Shown here: positions 44,592 to 55,650 of the stretch, one piece after another
Layout: the number at the start of each line of letters is the position of its first letter
Numbering within the stretch: the stretch's first letter is position 1
Source of the DNA: Synanceia verrucosa
Lineage: Eukaryota; Chordata; Actinopteri; Perciformes; Synanceiidae
Direction: 5' to 3'
NCBI GenBank assembly: GCA_029721515.1
Contig: CM056563.1
Coordinates: 17,985,954-18,049,953 of the forward strand
Length of the DNA stretch: 64,000 nucleotides
Program-made: the position numbers and the translations under genes
Notes under the pieces: generated by a model
Databases searched by the model: none
The model's input: the letters and a program-made list of their open reading frames with translations, nothing else
What the model was told of the DNA's origin: nothing

Positions 44592-44708
44592 TTATTGTCC
44601 AATGACCTTGCTGACAAATGAGTCCAGCTCATCATCGTCTTTGATCCCCACAAAATGGTCGACTACATCTCCTCCCCGCATGGCGATTACCGTCGGGACG
44701 GCAGTTAC
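44592..44708 (-). CDS. txn2: txn2 last exon (residues 135-172)
   Basis: Encodes VTAVPTVIAMRGGDVVDHFV then GIKDDDELDSFVSKVIGQ and TAA. The stop codon lies inside an AATAAA hexamer. Confidence 0.95.
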   Translation of the reverse strand, partial: VTAVPTVIAMRGGDVVDHFVGIKDDDELDSFVSKVIGQ

Positions 44709-46249
44709 CTGAAACAGACCAAGTTATGTTATAAGATTATTTTTATTTTCACAAAAGAAAACATACTTATTAATATTACAGTGCTGAACAGACCTAAGGT
44801 GTTTGCCACCACTGCTCTAATGTTGCTGATTATATACAAAACCCAAAAGTTTAGGTGGCAAGTTGAACAGACTGACTCAATGTCAGTAATGCCACAACAC
44901 ACCGCACATCTCACCCCGTATTCGATGGCCAGGTCTGTGTGATCGTCTATGTCAACTTTTGCCATGGCAACACGGCCTTTCTGTTTTGCAACAGCCTTTT
45001 CCAACCTTGGCCCAAGGATCTTACAAGGACCACACCACCTAAAAACACACAAACAGAAGACAGAGGACAAAACATTCAGCCTTGAAACAACAAAAGTATT
45101 GAGTACAAACAGTACAAGGAGGACATGACTATGAACTACTTAAGTATTTAAAACCAGTTCAAACAATGCATTTCACTTTTTAACTCAATATGTATTGAAC
45201 TTACAAATAACACAGGTGGATTATTTATTTGCTGAATTACAGGAGAAGCTTGGACAGATTCAGAAAAGAAGGTTAATCTAATTTTATCAGCATCTTTGAT
45301 TGTTAGTTACAACAGCATTGTTAGTTTCATTGATTTTTTTTATATGGCGTTCTGCTTCATGACCTGCTTTAAAAAGCCCAGCTGACCACAGGTAGAAGTT
45401 ATGAATTGTTAAGGAAAAATTATAAAAACATACTTGTTTTTACAACACTGCTTGCATGTAAAAGATTACTATTGCAGTGGAAATCAAAAAATCCATCAAA
45501 GGTATCTCAGTGGTTTTGCAACCTGCCAGTTTTTGCAGGTGGAGAAAATAAAATATACACTCAGGGGGTCCAGGGACAAATTCTTCTCTGTCATTTAGCA
45601 GCCACTGTGCGTTTTTCTGTGACTGTGAAAGAAAGAAAGAAAGAAAGAAAAAGGGCATATATCGGGGGGGGGGGCAGATATGGTCAGTGGACCTAATGGA
45701 TTCCACCAGCTCTTATCATGGCTGCCACATAGACCCTTTAGGGTCATTTCGCTGTTAGACACCTTCCTAATCAAAAAAGACTGTTGGACCTCAGCCGTAG
45801 TTGGAAAAACATTAATCAAAATGATTCAGATCACATGACATTTGCTCACTTTATTTGGGTTTTCCCTCATATAATTGGTCACCAGTTTGGAAATTAGCAC
45901 CAGCCATACGCTGGAAAAACAGTAGTTTGAATCTACATTCACCCAGAGACATCCCACCCTGCAGTACTCACTGTGCATGGAAGTCAATCAGCACGGGCAT
46001 TTTGCTGTTGATGACACGTTCTGTGAAGTCCTCGTGGTCCTGAACATTGAAGGAGACTTCCCGGCGGGAGGTGTGTGGGAGGGAGCGAGGCAGAGTGCGT
46101 GAGGGAGAGAGGAAGGAGAACCTGGTTGTGGTGGACTGCAGAGAGGTGGAAAAAGAAGAAGGAGCAGCGGCGGAAGTGGATGCTGGGAAGTAGCGGATAT
46201 CTTTCCCAGAGAACGTCCAAATTCTACGTACTAGCAGCCTGTGAGCCAT
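44592..46249 (-). CDS. txn2: txn2: mitochondrial thioredoxin, complete coding region (3 exons)
   Basis: Matrix dithiol oxidoreductase that reduces protein disulfides and feeds peroxiredoxin 3; it is itself reduced by TXNRD2. Three exons (45972-46249, 44915-45038, 44592-44708) join to 519 nt, 172 aa (human TXN2 is 166). Residues 1 to about 60 form an Arg/Ser-rich, acid-poor presequence starting MAHRLLVRRIW. The mature fold begins near SFNVQDHEDF (66-75). The active site WCGPC is at 94-98, with Cys95 and Cys98 split from the preceding Gln by the intron, and cis-Pro139 lies in TAVPT. It lies directly upstream of myh9 in the same orientation, as in mammals. Confidence 0.97.
44915..45038 (-). CDS. 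txn2: txn2 coding exon 2, active site (residues 93-134)
   Basis: Encodes (Q)WCGPCKILGPRLEKAVAKQK then GRVAMAKVDIDDHTDLAIEY and G. 124 nt. Confidence 0.96.
45627..45652. repeat. (GAAA)n microsatellite in a txn2 intron
   Basis: Six GAAA units, followed by a G10 run at about 45665-45674. Confidence 0.9.
45972..46249 (-). CDS. txn2: txn2 coding exon 1 (residues 1-93)
   Basis: The ATG immediately follows a cacag acceptor, so the 5' UTR lies wholly in an upstream exon. Encodes the presequence and VLIDFHA(Q). Donor gtgagt. Confidence 0.95.
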
Positions 46250-46499
46250 CTGTGTGAAAGACACAAGACAAAAGAACAGAAGAGGAATATTGAGTAACAG
46301 AGCCCTTGGTGATTTAAAGATACTGGTTGCAGTGAAAGCTGGGGGATTGAACAACTGACCCGAATAGTCATTAAATAGCCATTCTACATGCAGGGTGTAC
46401 AGTGTGTGTGTGTGTGTTTTCCTCTATGATCTATGTGAGTTTACCTGAAGCACAGAGCAGGTTTGACCAGATTATTATAGTATTATAAGTATATAGTAT

Positions 46500-47468
46500 T
46501 ATAAGAACGTGGAAGTGAACGACAGCAACTCAGCCACAAAGTGGTAGGCCACATAAACTGACGGAACGGGGTCAGCAGATGCTGAGGTGCATAGTGCAAC
46601 GAGGTCGCCAACTTTCTGCAGAGTCAGTCGTTACAGACCTCCAAACTTCATGTGGCCTTCAGATTAGCTCAAGAACAGTGCACAGAGAGCTTCATGGAAT
46701 GGGTTTCCATGGCCGAGCAGCTGCATCCAACCATACATCACCTAGTGCAATGCAAAGCGTCGGATACAATGGTGTAAAGCACGCCATCACTGGACTCTAG
46801 AGCAGTGGAGACGTGTTCTCTGGAGTGACGAGTCACACTTCTCCATCTGGCAATCTGATGGACGAGTCTGGGTTTGGTGGTTGCCAGGAGAACGATACCT
46901 GTCGGACTGCATTGTGCCAAGTGTAAAGTTTGGTGGACGGGGGATTATGGTGTGGGGTTTTTTTTCAGGGCTTGGCCCCTTAGTTCCACTGAAAGGAACT
47001 CTGAATGCTTCAGTATACCAAGACATTTTGGACAATTCCATGCTCCCAACTTTGTGGGAACAGTTTGGAGCTGGCCCCTTCCTCTTCCAACATGACTGTG
47101 CACCAGTGCACAAAGCAAGGTCCATAAAGACATGGATGACAGAGTCTGGTGTGGATGAACTTGACTGACCTGCACAGAGTCCTGACCTCAACCTGATAGA
47201 ACACCTTTGGGATGAATTAGAGCAGAGACTGTGAGCCAGGCCTTCTCATCCAACATCAGTGTGTGACCTCACAAATACGCTTCTGTAAGAATGGTCAAAA
47301 ATTCCCATAAACACACTCCTAAACCTTCTGGACAGCCTTCCCAGAAGAGTTGAAGCTGTAAAGGGTGGACTGACGTCATATTGAACCCTATGGATTAGGA
47401 ATGGGATGTCACTTAAGTTCATATGCGAGTCAAGGCAGGTGAACGAATACTTTTGGCAATATAGTATA
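46500..47468 (+). mobile_element. Decayed Tc1-like transposon (txn2 intron 1)
   Basis: Plus-strand sequence is recognisable throughout as Tc1/mariner transposase. Parts seen in shifting frames: RTVHRELHGMGFHGRAAA, then VKFGGRGIMVWGFFSGLG, then FQHDCAPVHKARSIKTW (second catalytic Asp), then the PDLN-IEHLWDELE block with the third acidic residue at about 47185-47220. Stops and frameshifts separate them. The right end gaatacttttggcaatatag is a typical Tc1-like inverted repeat end. The matching left repeat is absent, so the element is 5'-deleted and inactive. Confidence 0.85.
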
Positions 47469-48052
47469 TAATGGCACTGTAGCCACACTATGCAAACATA
47501 GAAAGTAGCATCAAATCGGCTATAGGTCTAATCTGATTTGTCAGGAGAGCTTGAGTGAATAAGTCTGCATTTAAACCGTGCAGCTTCACAAGTTGGCATT
47601 CAAGTCGAAAAAAATCAACAGAACATCTATAGAGCTAATTTAGTTTAATGATGATATAATTTCCTGGCAGAGGCTAATCTACAGAATATATTCAATATGG
47701 TAAACTAGTGGTGTTATAAGTGAAGAACAGGAATAAACTCAAAGCAAATCACACCTAATCCATTTCAGAAAGAAACATACATTCTGGTCTTGGTTTATAT
47801 GAATTTATGGTGTTCTGAAATAATAACAATTATAGTAATTAGTATGATAATAATCAGAAATCAGTGGTTCCAGCTTCACCAATGAGAATGTCTTCTGGTG
47901 TGACATGATATCAACGTTTCCTGGGACAATAAATTGAATATCTTGACAATCTGGGCTGTTGATCGGACAAAGCAAGAAAGGACCATTTGTTCTGACCATT
48001 AATTTCGAACACAATGAAACAGTAATTTGCTGAATTAATTGATAATTACAAT

Positions 48053-48340
48053 TAGGGCTGCAACTAATTTATATTCCATATTTTCCTTATTGATTGATCT
48101 GTTGATTTTTTTAAAAATTTTAATTATATTTTTCAACAATTTTCCAGAACCCAAGCAAATTATTCAGGCTGGTTATTTTGACCAACCAACAGTCCAAAGC
48201 CTGAAAATATTGGCTTTATTATCATTAATCACAAATGAGAAGCTGAGACCAATGGAGTTATTAATTAATGATCAAACATGTTGCAGAATAATATTCTCTG
48301 GATTAACAAAATGACTAATCGACTGATCATTGCACCTCTA
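48053..48340. mobile_element. hAT-like MITE
   Basis: Starts tagggctgcaacta and ends with tcgactgatcattgcacctcta. The two ends form imperfect inverted repeats (TAGGGCTGCAAC against TAGAGGTGCAAT). AT-rich interior with no coding capacity. A common non-autonomous family in fishes, inside txn2 intron 1. Confidence 0.65.
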
Positions 48341-48469
48341 ACGAAAATTACTTTTAATTTTCATTGTGTTTTTTCACTCATGTCTCTTGTCATCTGCATT
48401 GTCCCCTTTGTTGATGTAATCCTACACATTTTTATCTGTAAAAATGTAAGTTGTTCTTCTTCTCTTTGA

Positions 48470-49705
48470 CTCTCCTCTGAAGAGTGCCAGCATGGGGGCC
48501 TCAAAACAACTCTCAAATGACCTGAAAACAAAGACCGTTCAGCATTATGGTTTAGGGGAAGGCTACAAAAAGCTATCTCAAAGATTTCAGCTGTCAAGTT
48601 TCCACTGTGAGGAACATAGTGAGGAAATGGAAGGCCACAGGCACAATTCTTGTTAAGGCCAGAAGTGGCAGGCCAAGAACAATATCAGACAGGCAAAGAC
48701 AAAGGATGATCAGAATGGTCAAAAACAACCCACAGACTACCTCCAAAGACCTGCAAGGTCATCTTGCTGCAGATGGTGTCACTGTGCATAGTTCAATAAC
48801 ACAGCACAATTTGCACAAGGAAAAGCTGTACAGGAGAGTGATGTGGAAGAAGCCTTTTCTTCGCAGAGGCCACAAACTGAATTACTTGAGGTACGCAAAA
48901 GCACATTTGGACAAGCCAGCTTCATTTTTGGAATAAGGTGCTGTGAACTGATGAAACAAAAATTGAGTTATTTGGTCATAACAAGAGGCGATATGCATGG
49001 CAGCAAAAGGACACAGCATTGCAAGAGAAACACTTGCTACCCACAGTAAAATTTGGTGGAGGTTCCATCATGCCGTGGTGCTGTGTGGCCAGTGCCGGTA
49101 CTGGGAATCTTGCTAAAGTTGTGGATCGCATGGATTCCACTCAATATCAGCGGATTCTTGAGAATAATGTTCAAGAATCTGTCACAAAGTTGAAGTTATG
49201 CCGGGGCTGGATATTTCAGCAAGACAATGGCCCAAAACACTGCTCAAAATCTATTCAGGCATTCATGCAGAAGAATAAGTACAATGTTCTGGAATGGCCA
49301 TCCCAGTTCCCAGACTTGAATATCATTGAAAATCTGTGGGATGATTTGAAGCCTCACTGAACTAGAGATGTTTTGTAAAGAGGAATGGTCCACTATACCT
49401 TCATCCAGGATCCAGACACTCATTAGTGGCTACAGGAAACATCTAGGGGCTGTTATTTTTACAAAAGGAAGCTCTACTAAATATTGATATAATTTTTCTT
49501 TTAAGGTCCCCAAATGCACAGTCTATTTTGTTTTGATGCATATTGCACATTTTCTGTTAATCCAACAAACCCATTTTCACTGCTGTCATACTACTGTGTG
49601 CATCACTTATTTGATAGATCAAAATGAGTTGTGGACCTAAACACCCAATGATTTATAAATGAAAATAATGGCAATTGTCAAGGGTGCCCAAACTTTTTCA
49701 TACTC
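48470..49705 (+). mobile_element. Second Tc1-like transposon, decayed (txn2 intron 1)
   Basis: The first block encodes VRNIVRKWKATGTILVKARS then GRPRTISDRQRQRMIRMVKN, the paired-like DNA-binding half. After a frameshift a second block (49019-49360) encodes KFGGGSIMPWCCVASAGTGN, FQQDNGPKHCSKSIQAF and FPDLNIIENLWDDLK, holding the second and third acidic catalytic positions (DDE/D type). The right end gtgcccaaactttttcatac matches Tc1-family terminal repeats. The left repeat is not visible. It differs in family from the neighbour at 46.5-47.5 kb. Confidence 0.88.
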
Positions 49706-50254
49706 TATGTATATGTCTATCGCTTACATACTGTACTTCTCTTGTAACATGTTTGTCATGTTGAAGTGTCACTTAAAAGTTGATTTAATCTACCAAACAC
49801 AAATTCACGTTATGATAAGCTAGAATTAAACCTACTAAGTGCCTATAGAAGTTGAATGAGACTAACATCACTAACAGGTCGTTTCTCTCTCAACTCAGCC
49901 ATGTTGCTCAGATGTTACAGCACAGCCACACGACAGAGGTAAAAAGAAAACGGGGCATAAAACATTCAACAGTTTCCTTACGATTATTTAATTAATAATA
50001 ACCAATCAATTCCCCACCAACTTCTTATGTTACAGTTACTAAGTTAACCTACATTACGTGACTTTGCCCTCTTCGTCCTCCTCCCTTTCCTGAACTTAAC
50101 CACCGAGCCAGCACCTCATGTTGCTCGGAGACACACAAACACTGAAAAAGCGGACAGTTTCTCAACACAACCCTAAATGCCTAACCCTAAACTCACATAA
50201 AAGGTGAATAAAATAAATAGTAGGCATATACCGTGTGTAACTTAGAGCTTTTAC
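49706..50254. other. txn2: txn2 intron 1, first part
   Basis: No feature recognised, apart from the intron donor gtaaaa at its right edge. Confidence 0.5.
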
Positions 50255-50340
50255 CTTCCAGCCGGTCGTGGCCTTGGCTGACCAGTGAACTACTTCCGGT
50301 CTGGAGCAGCAGACAAGAGCAAACAGAACGGCTTTGAGTC
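50255..50340 (-). other. txn2: Candidate txn2 non-coding exon 1 and core promoter
   Basis: Minus-strand sequence ends CGACCGGCTGGAAG followed by donor gtaaaa (50249-50254). It contains ACCGGAAGT (50292-50300), the ETS/GABP (NRF-2) motif common in promoters of nuclear genes for mitochondrial proteins. The exact start site is not defined. Confidence 0.5.
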
Positions 50341-51364
50341 GCCTCTCTTTGCAGCAGCGCCCTCTTGTGGTCAGTGTGGGCAGTACATTGTTCATTAAAA
50401 TCAATGCAAAGGGGAGGACATTCATCCCTGAAATCGATTCACACTATTTATATTGTCAGATTTGAAAACTAACCAAACATATACATACTTTATAGCTGTG
50501 TTCCAGTAAACTCAATGACAACAACAAACAGCAAACACTCAATGTCAACACAACAGAGAGCTTGAGATATATAAACATTTACAAGGTCGAATGGTGAAAA
50601 TCTTCTGATCTCTCAGCATGAAAACAAACAAGGGTATTTCCCAAAATGTCACATTTATAGGCTAATAATTGAATTTACATTTCAGGAACTGAGCAGGACA
50701 ATATGTTTTTTTTACTGTTCGAAGACAGCCTGTGTTAACATGAGTTGAAGAATTTTGCATTTTTTAAATTGTGTTATGATGAACATAAACAAATAATATC
50801 TTGTGCATGGACCAAATTGTTCTTTGGTAAATAAATATTCTCCCCATACTTGCTATGTATTCATAATTTATTGAAACGGCATAGTCAATACCAGAATGTG
50901 CCTTTCATGTCCAAGAGGGCAGCAGGATGAAAGAGAGAGGAGGTGGGTGGGCAGTTTGGAGCAGGGATGGATGTCATCCAAGGCTCAGTGAAGTCAGACT
51001 GAAAAAGCCAGAACAGTACACTGGAACACAGACTAACCACCAGCCAAAGATACTCTCTGAGAGAGGATTACTAAAGCCTAAAGTCATCGTGGTGAACAGG
51101 AGCAGATGATGAAGACAGGACAAGCCTTTTGTTCTGAGCTATTTCTACCAAGAGGCATGATCATTTGTCATGACAACCACAAGGGTCCTCCTGGAGGGAC
51201 GGAGAGTCAGACTCCCTCTATTGCACGACTACATGACTAAACTACCTTCAACTGATAACTGAGGCTATACAGATGATATAGTCATTGCAGGGCCTTGTTG
51301 ATCACGCTCACTTTGGACTGTTGTGGATCTGCCTACTGGGAGGATTGGGACACTTTTGATCAGG
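50341..51364. other. Intergenic, no confirmed gene
   Basis: AT-rich to about 50.9 kb, then more balanced composition leading into the open frame that follows. Confidence 0.4.
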
Positions 51365-52231
51365 ATGCATAAAAGCAGTGAGGAGAGAGTTTCGAGACCC
51401 TCTCCCATCCTTCGACCTCCTCCTCTGTTTCGCAGCATCGGACCACCGGGCCTCTCCACCAGCCTGCCTCCACACCGACGACTCCGCTCTATATTCTGCA
51501 GGTCCACAGCTGTACTGCCTGCAAACACACACCCCATTGAAACCTCAGATACACACACCTTTACGGACATACAGACAGGAAACCATGCTGGTACAATCAT
51601 GTGTCAGTCCAGCACAATGTTGCTTCAACCTGATCAACACAAGGGAACTGACACATGTATAGTGTCAGCAAGCCCTCAGATGGAAAGTGGACATCTGGAG
51701 AGACGACTGCTGTCTCACCTCTGTCCACTTACAAGAGCCAATGGAGGCACTTGGAGGCAGGGCAGGTGGGTGACTCCACTTCAGACATCAGAGGATCCAG
51801 CCATCAAAGAAAAGCAGCAGCAGCAGCAGCAAAAGAGGAGAAAGAGGAGCTTCAAGGTGGACTGTGCAGGAAAACAGAAATATGCAGTGCCATCACTCGC
51901 TGAGAGAGAGGAAGACTCCAGACTCTGTGAGTGGTTGCAAAGTCTGGGCATTGAGAAAAATGAGAAGGAGTCAGCGGCTGCAACCGACCAGCAGCAGCTG
52001 TTTGCATCCAGATGCAAGGGGGTGACGAGCGAGTTCCAGACAGCAGCAGGTCACAGGAGCGACAGACGGCCACATTTCTTACCTCCCCTCCATCAGTCTG
52101 ACTCCCTCCTTCATGTGCCCCTCCTGCTCCCTGAAAACTCACCTCCTCCATCACCCTGCACCCACCCAGACCCTCCCATCCACCCACTACTGGTGCCTCC
52201 GCTGCAGCTGCTCACATCCAGGAGGAAATGA
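51365..52231 (+). CDS. Hypothetical 289-codon open reading frame
   Basis: An uninterrupted frame from ATG (MHKSSEERVSRPSP) to TGA, open for another 14 codons upstream. I do not recognise the product. It is rich in Ser, Pro and Arg, has a seven-Gln run from a CAG repeat followed by KRRKRSFK, a more ordered-looking centre (AEREEDSRLCEWLQSLGIEK), and a Pro-rich end (LLLPENSPPPSPCTHPDPP). No signal peptide or membrane segment. ATTAAA stands about 125 bp after the stop. The region is less AT-rich than its surroundings, which favours long open frames by chance, and the opposite strand is also partly open. It could be the last exon of an uncharacterised gene, an intronless gene, or an accident. Confidence 0.35.
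   Translation: MHKSSEERVSRPSPILRPPPLFRSIGPPGLSTSLPPHRRLRSIFCRSTAVLPANTHPIETSDTHTFTDIQTGNHAGTIMCQSSTMLLQPDQHKGTDTCIVSASPQMESGHLERRLLSHLCPLTRANGGTWRQGRWVTPLQTSEDPAIKEKQQQQQQKRRKRSFKVDCAGKQKYAVPSLAEREEDSRLCEWLQSLGIEKNEKESAAATDQQQLFASRCKGVTSEFQTAAGHRSDRRPHFLPPLHQSDSLLHVPLLLPENSPPPSPCTHPDPPIHPLLVPPLQLLTSRRK
51811..51833 (+). repeat. (CAG)n run within the hypothetical ORF
   Basis: Seven CAG/CAA-type codons give a short polyglutamine tract. Confidence 0.85.
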
Positions 52232-52356
52232 GATACTGTCGGCCAGCCAAAGAGGGGAGTCTTTCTCAGCTCTGGAGGCCTTGGTTGTGAACTGATCTGC
52301 ATTTTGGTTTGATGTCATATGTCCTCACTGGCTCTGGAATGACTTCTTCAAGCACA

Positions 52357-52363
52357 TTAAAAC
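52357..52363 (+). terminator. Possible polyadenylation signal after the hypothetical ORF
   Basis: ATTAAA in cacattaaaacat, about 125 bp beyond the stop. Supports but does not prove a transcript end. Confidence 0.25.
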
Positions 52364-52925
52364 ATTATAGAACCTTACATGACATGCCTTCTTGACTGTC
52401 CCCCTGTTAATGCATTTAATCTGCTTTCAAATGAATTAATCAGGAGGTGGACACAATAACAGGAATGCAGACAGTCTGATGCAATGTGGTGAAACATCTC
52501 TGCAAAAAAAAACTGGACTTTGTGAAGATTTGTTTAGTAGTCGGTGGAGCTGTTGTATCCATGTGCATTATGATATATTTCTTACTCCTGAATTCCAGAC
52601 AGAGGGACAAAGAGCGAGCATTTTGTAGGAGAGCAGTGATTCTCAGCCAGGGTTACATATACTTAACAATTTTGTGGAAAAAATATATATTGGGGATTTG
52701 ATTTAAATTTTATATGATTGAAACAATTTTTGGTTTTGATGCCATAACTCAAAAACCTCTTGGATGAGATGGATAAACATTTCATAGAGGCAACTTGTAT
52801 TTAAGCCATGAAATCTTTTTACAAGAGTCAAAATATTAATTGAAGAAGACTGAAGACTTTAAGTAAAATATAATGTATTGTAATATAATATATTATCTGC
52901 CCTCATGTGCAGCTGTGATTGTATC

Positions 52926-52957
52926 AACACACACACACACGCGCGCGCACACACACA
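52926..52957. repeat. (AC)n(GC)n(AC)n microsatellite
   Basis: Compound alternating purine-pyrimidine tract with Z-DNA potential. Confidence 0.9.
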
Positions 52958-54202
52958 TATACGTACATCAAAATGGATACATACTGTATTTTTGACAACA
53001 TTTTTGACTTATTATGGATACAAAATGCATACTATATATATAAATAGGAATGGATTCTCAGCTAAGATTCATAAAGAAATAGTGAAAGTATATGGATATA
53101 TATCTAGAATAACTTAAAAGTAATAATATTTATTTTTAAATACATAATAATAATGATTGAAAATAATAAAATGTTGTGAACCACTGTACAGTCAGAGTTC
53201 ATGGTATTGCATCTTTCCCTGTACTGACTGTGAAGCGTGAAATTAATGACAGCGTTGACAGAGATGTTTATTTCAGGCTCCTGGTGTTTGCTTTGCCCTG
53301 TTTTTCTGCATCGTGTCCTGGCTCTTCCACCAGAGGACGCTGCGCTCAGAGCAGACAGGAGGCGGTGGGAGGGATGTTTATTAAACTGTGGCCGTTAGGG
53401 CCTGAACAGTGCGGCGCTCTGTGTCCAGGCTGAGGTGGGATCTGTGTGTCAGGACCAGAACACACCGGCCTCAGTCCCTCTTACCGCTCGCCTCGCTTAC
53501 CCCTCCTGCACATGTTTACCCTCAAACTCAGCCCAAACTGTTTGTGAGTGAGGCTCTTTTTTCAAGGCAGCTCGCCCCCCCTGCCCTCTTTCCGCCAAAT
53601 AAACATTGCACCGGAAATTGCAGGGATATCTGGGATTTTTGAGGGGTCCCAGTGGAAAGGAGGTGAGGTCTCGAACAAGGGTGCTCTCTGTGACACCTTG
53701 GAGGTGAGGGGAGGGCGAGGACGCAGGAGGACGAGGGGGGGGAGGGGGGTCAGGAGAGGAGGGCGTGTGACCTTGCCTTGGGTGGTTGGCGCCGTGGGCA
53801 GCATCAGCATATCCACTGACGAACAGGTACAGGTGACCCAGTTTCCTTTGACCCCAACAGGAGAGTCAGGGCCCAGAGAGCGTCCTAATGCCTCGCTCAT
53901 CACAGAAGATGCTGACATGGGATAAAGGTCAAGAGGAAATGGGCACACTGTACCAGAAATCTCCTAACAGGGAACAACTTCCTGTGACAGTCATAACCAC
54001 ATGATTGCTATCCTCTTGTGTGGCTGTTTGCTCCCACTCCCTTCCCTATGGCACACACCTGCATCGAGGGTAATACAACAGCCGCTGAAGAAGCTGGGGT
54101 TTCATAACAGCATGACAAAGCACGCATGAATGGGCAGGGTGTGTGTTCTTATACAGGAGCGCTGCCTTTTTAGAAGTTAGTTAGAGTATTGACCCAGCTC
54201 AC
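52958..54202. other. Intergenic, no confirmed gene
   Basis: AT-rich to 53.2 kb, then a GC-rich patch (53.3-53.95 kb) with G/R-rich chance frames on both strands. No recognised product. Confidence 0.4.
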
Positions 54203-54213
54203 TCCCCATAAAC

Positions 54214-54549
54214 CATCCATCCATTATCTACCGCTTATCCTCATAGGGTCGCGGGGGGGCTGGAGCCTATCCCAGCTGTATTAGGGCGGAAGGCAGGGTA
54301 CACCCTGGACAAGTCGCCACCTCATCGCAGGGCACATAGAGACAGACAACCACTCACACTCACATTCACACCTACTGTCAATTTAAATTAGCCAATTAAC
54401 CTAATCCCCATGCATGTTTTTGGATGGTGGGAGGAAGCCGGAGTACCCGGAGAGAACCCACGCAGACACGGGGAGAACACGCAAACTCCACACAGAAAGG
54501 CCCCGGGCCCGGGATTCGAACCCGGTACCTTCTTGCTGTGAGGCGACAG
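54214..54549 (-). mobile_element. tRNA-derived SINE, copy 2
   Basis: Same family as 757-1122. Read on the minus strand it carries GGGTTCGAATCCCGG (B box) and ends in TGGATGGATGG. Flanked by an 11-bp duplication tccccataaac (54203-54213 and 54550-54560). It is the least diverged-looking copy. Confidence 0.87.
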
Positions 54550-54560
54550 TCCCCATAAAC

Positions 54561-55519
54561 CTGACATCTTTATTTGATAATAACAGCCTGGTGGAAGAAA
54601 CAGTATAAAGTCTGCTGTTAAGCAGACTGAATGCTTAAAGTTGATGACCTTGTGTTTATTTCAGTTAGTGTGAAACTGTATCCACAGAGGTCTTTGAGTT
54701 CCCTCACGTCTCTTTGCTTTTTTTTATAAGTTGTGTTTCTTCTCTTTCTGTCTACTCTTACCACTGGCCTATAATTGGAATAGCACCATATAATATTTCT
54801 TGATTATAGCCAATTAGGTCAATTGCAATATATATATATATCCGTACACACATGGGAAAACAGGGATTGTACAAATAGACGTCCAAATGAATGCCTTTCT
54901 CATCTCTTTTGAAGTCTGAGGGCTTAAACTTCTTAAAGCTATATACTGTATTTACATTAAAGTATGCAGCCTCACTTCTTCCTGATGAGAGTGTGAATTT
55001 GAGAGCATGAAATATAGCAAATATTGACAGGAATGTGTTTGGATGTCGACAAGTGGCTGGGATGGCACACCTGACAGCTGTGTGACTTTTTCTGTTTATG
55101 TGTGTAGCTACCTTTGGAAGTCAACAGTAGAGTTCCTGTTCTTGGTTTAAAAATAACTTTGGGACTTAAATTCCTCGCCCCCCCCCCCTCCTCTCATCCT
55201 TTCTTACTGGCACTCCCCTTTTGCTTGTTTTTCTTTCCCATTTCTTCTGTTTTGGAACAGGCTGTGCCCTCTTTTTCTTTCAGTCTCCTCATATCTGTCC
55301 ATGCTACACACACAAACTCTTATTCACTCACATGTACTGTGAACAGGAGCAACGTTAGATGGTGATTATAAATGCACTTTAACTTTATTAGAGTCAACAG
55401 AACAAATTCATTTCACATACACAGATCATTAAGAGAATTAAGATAATGCAAAGAAGCACCACAATTTTAACAACAATAATAGTAAAATATCATAAAATAG
55501 GACACAACCATAAACATAC
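54561..55519. other. Intergenic, no gene seen
   Basis: AT-rich with a short TA run at about 54828-54841 and a C-run near 55180. No coding or repeat-family assignment. Confidence 0.4.
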
Positions 55520-55534
55520 AGTAAAGCACGGTTT

Positions 55535-55650
55535 ATTTCGCATTTAGCATGTCTACCTTCTTTGTTTAGCATGCTAACATATGCTAATTAGCTCATAACA
55601 CAACACTGGATAGAGTATCATTAGTGTGGCAGGTATTTGGGTGTAAATTT
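55535..55650. repeat. Partial teleost dispersed repeat (gctaacatgctaa family)
   Basis: Contains tttagcatgctaacatatgc, taattagctcataa and catta-gtgtggcaggtatttgg, wording typical of a common percomorph interspersed repeat. Confidence 0.5.

Noticed and set aside
53548..53948. Frames of 125 and 128 codons on opposite strands
   Set aside because: GC-rich patch, Gly/Arg and Pro-rich translations, mutually antisense, no recognised domain.
54410..54540. GGTTCGAATCC motif as a tRNA gene
   Set aside because: It is the B box of a SINE head: no full cloverleaf is present, and the same sequence recurs in two other copies with target duplications.
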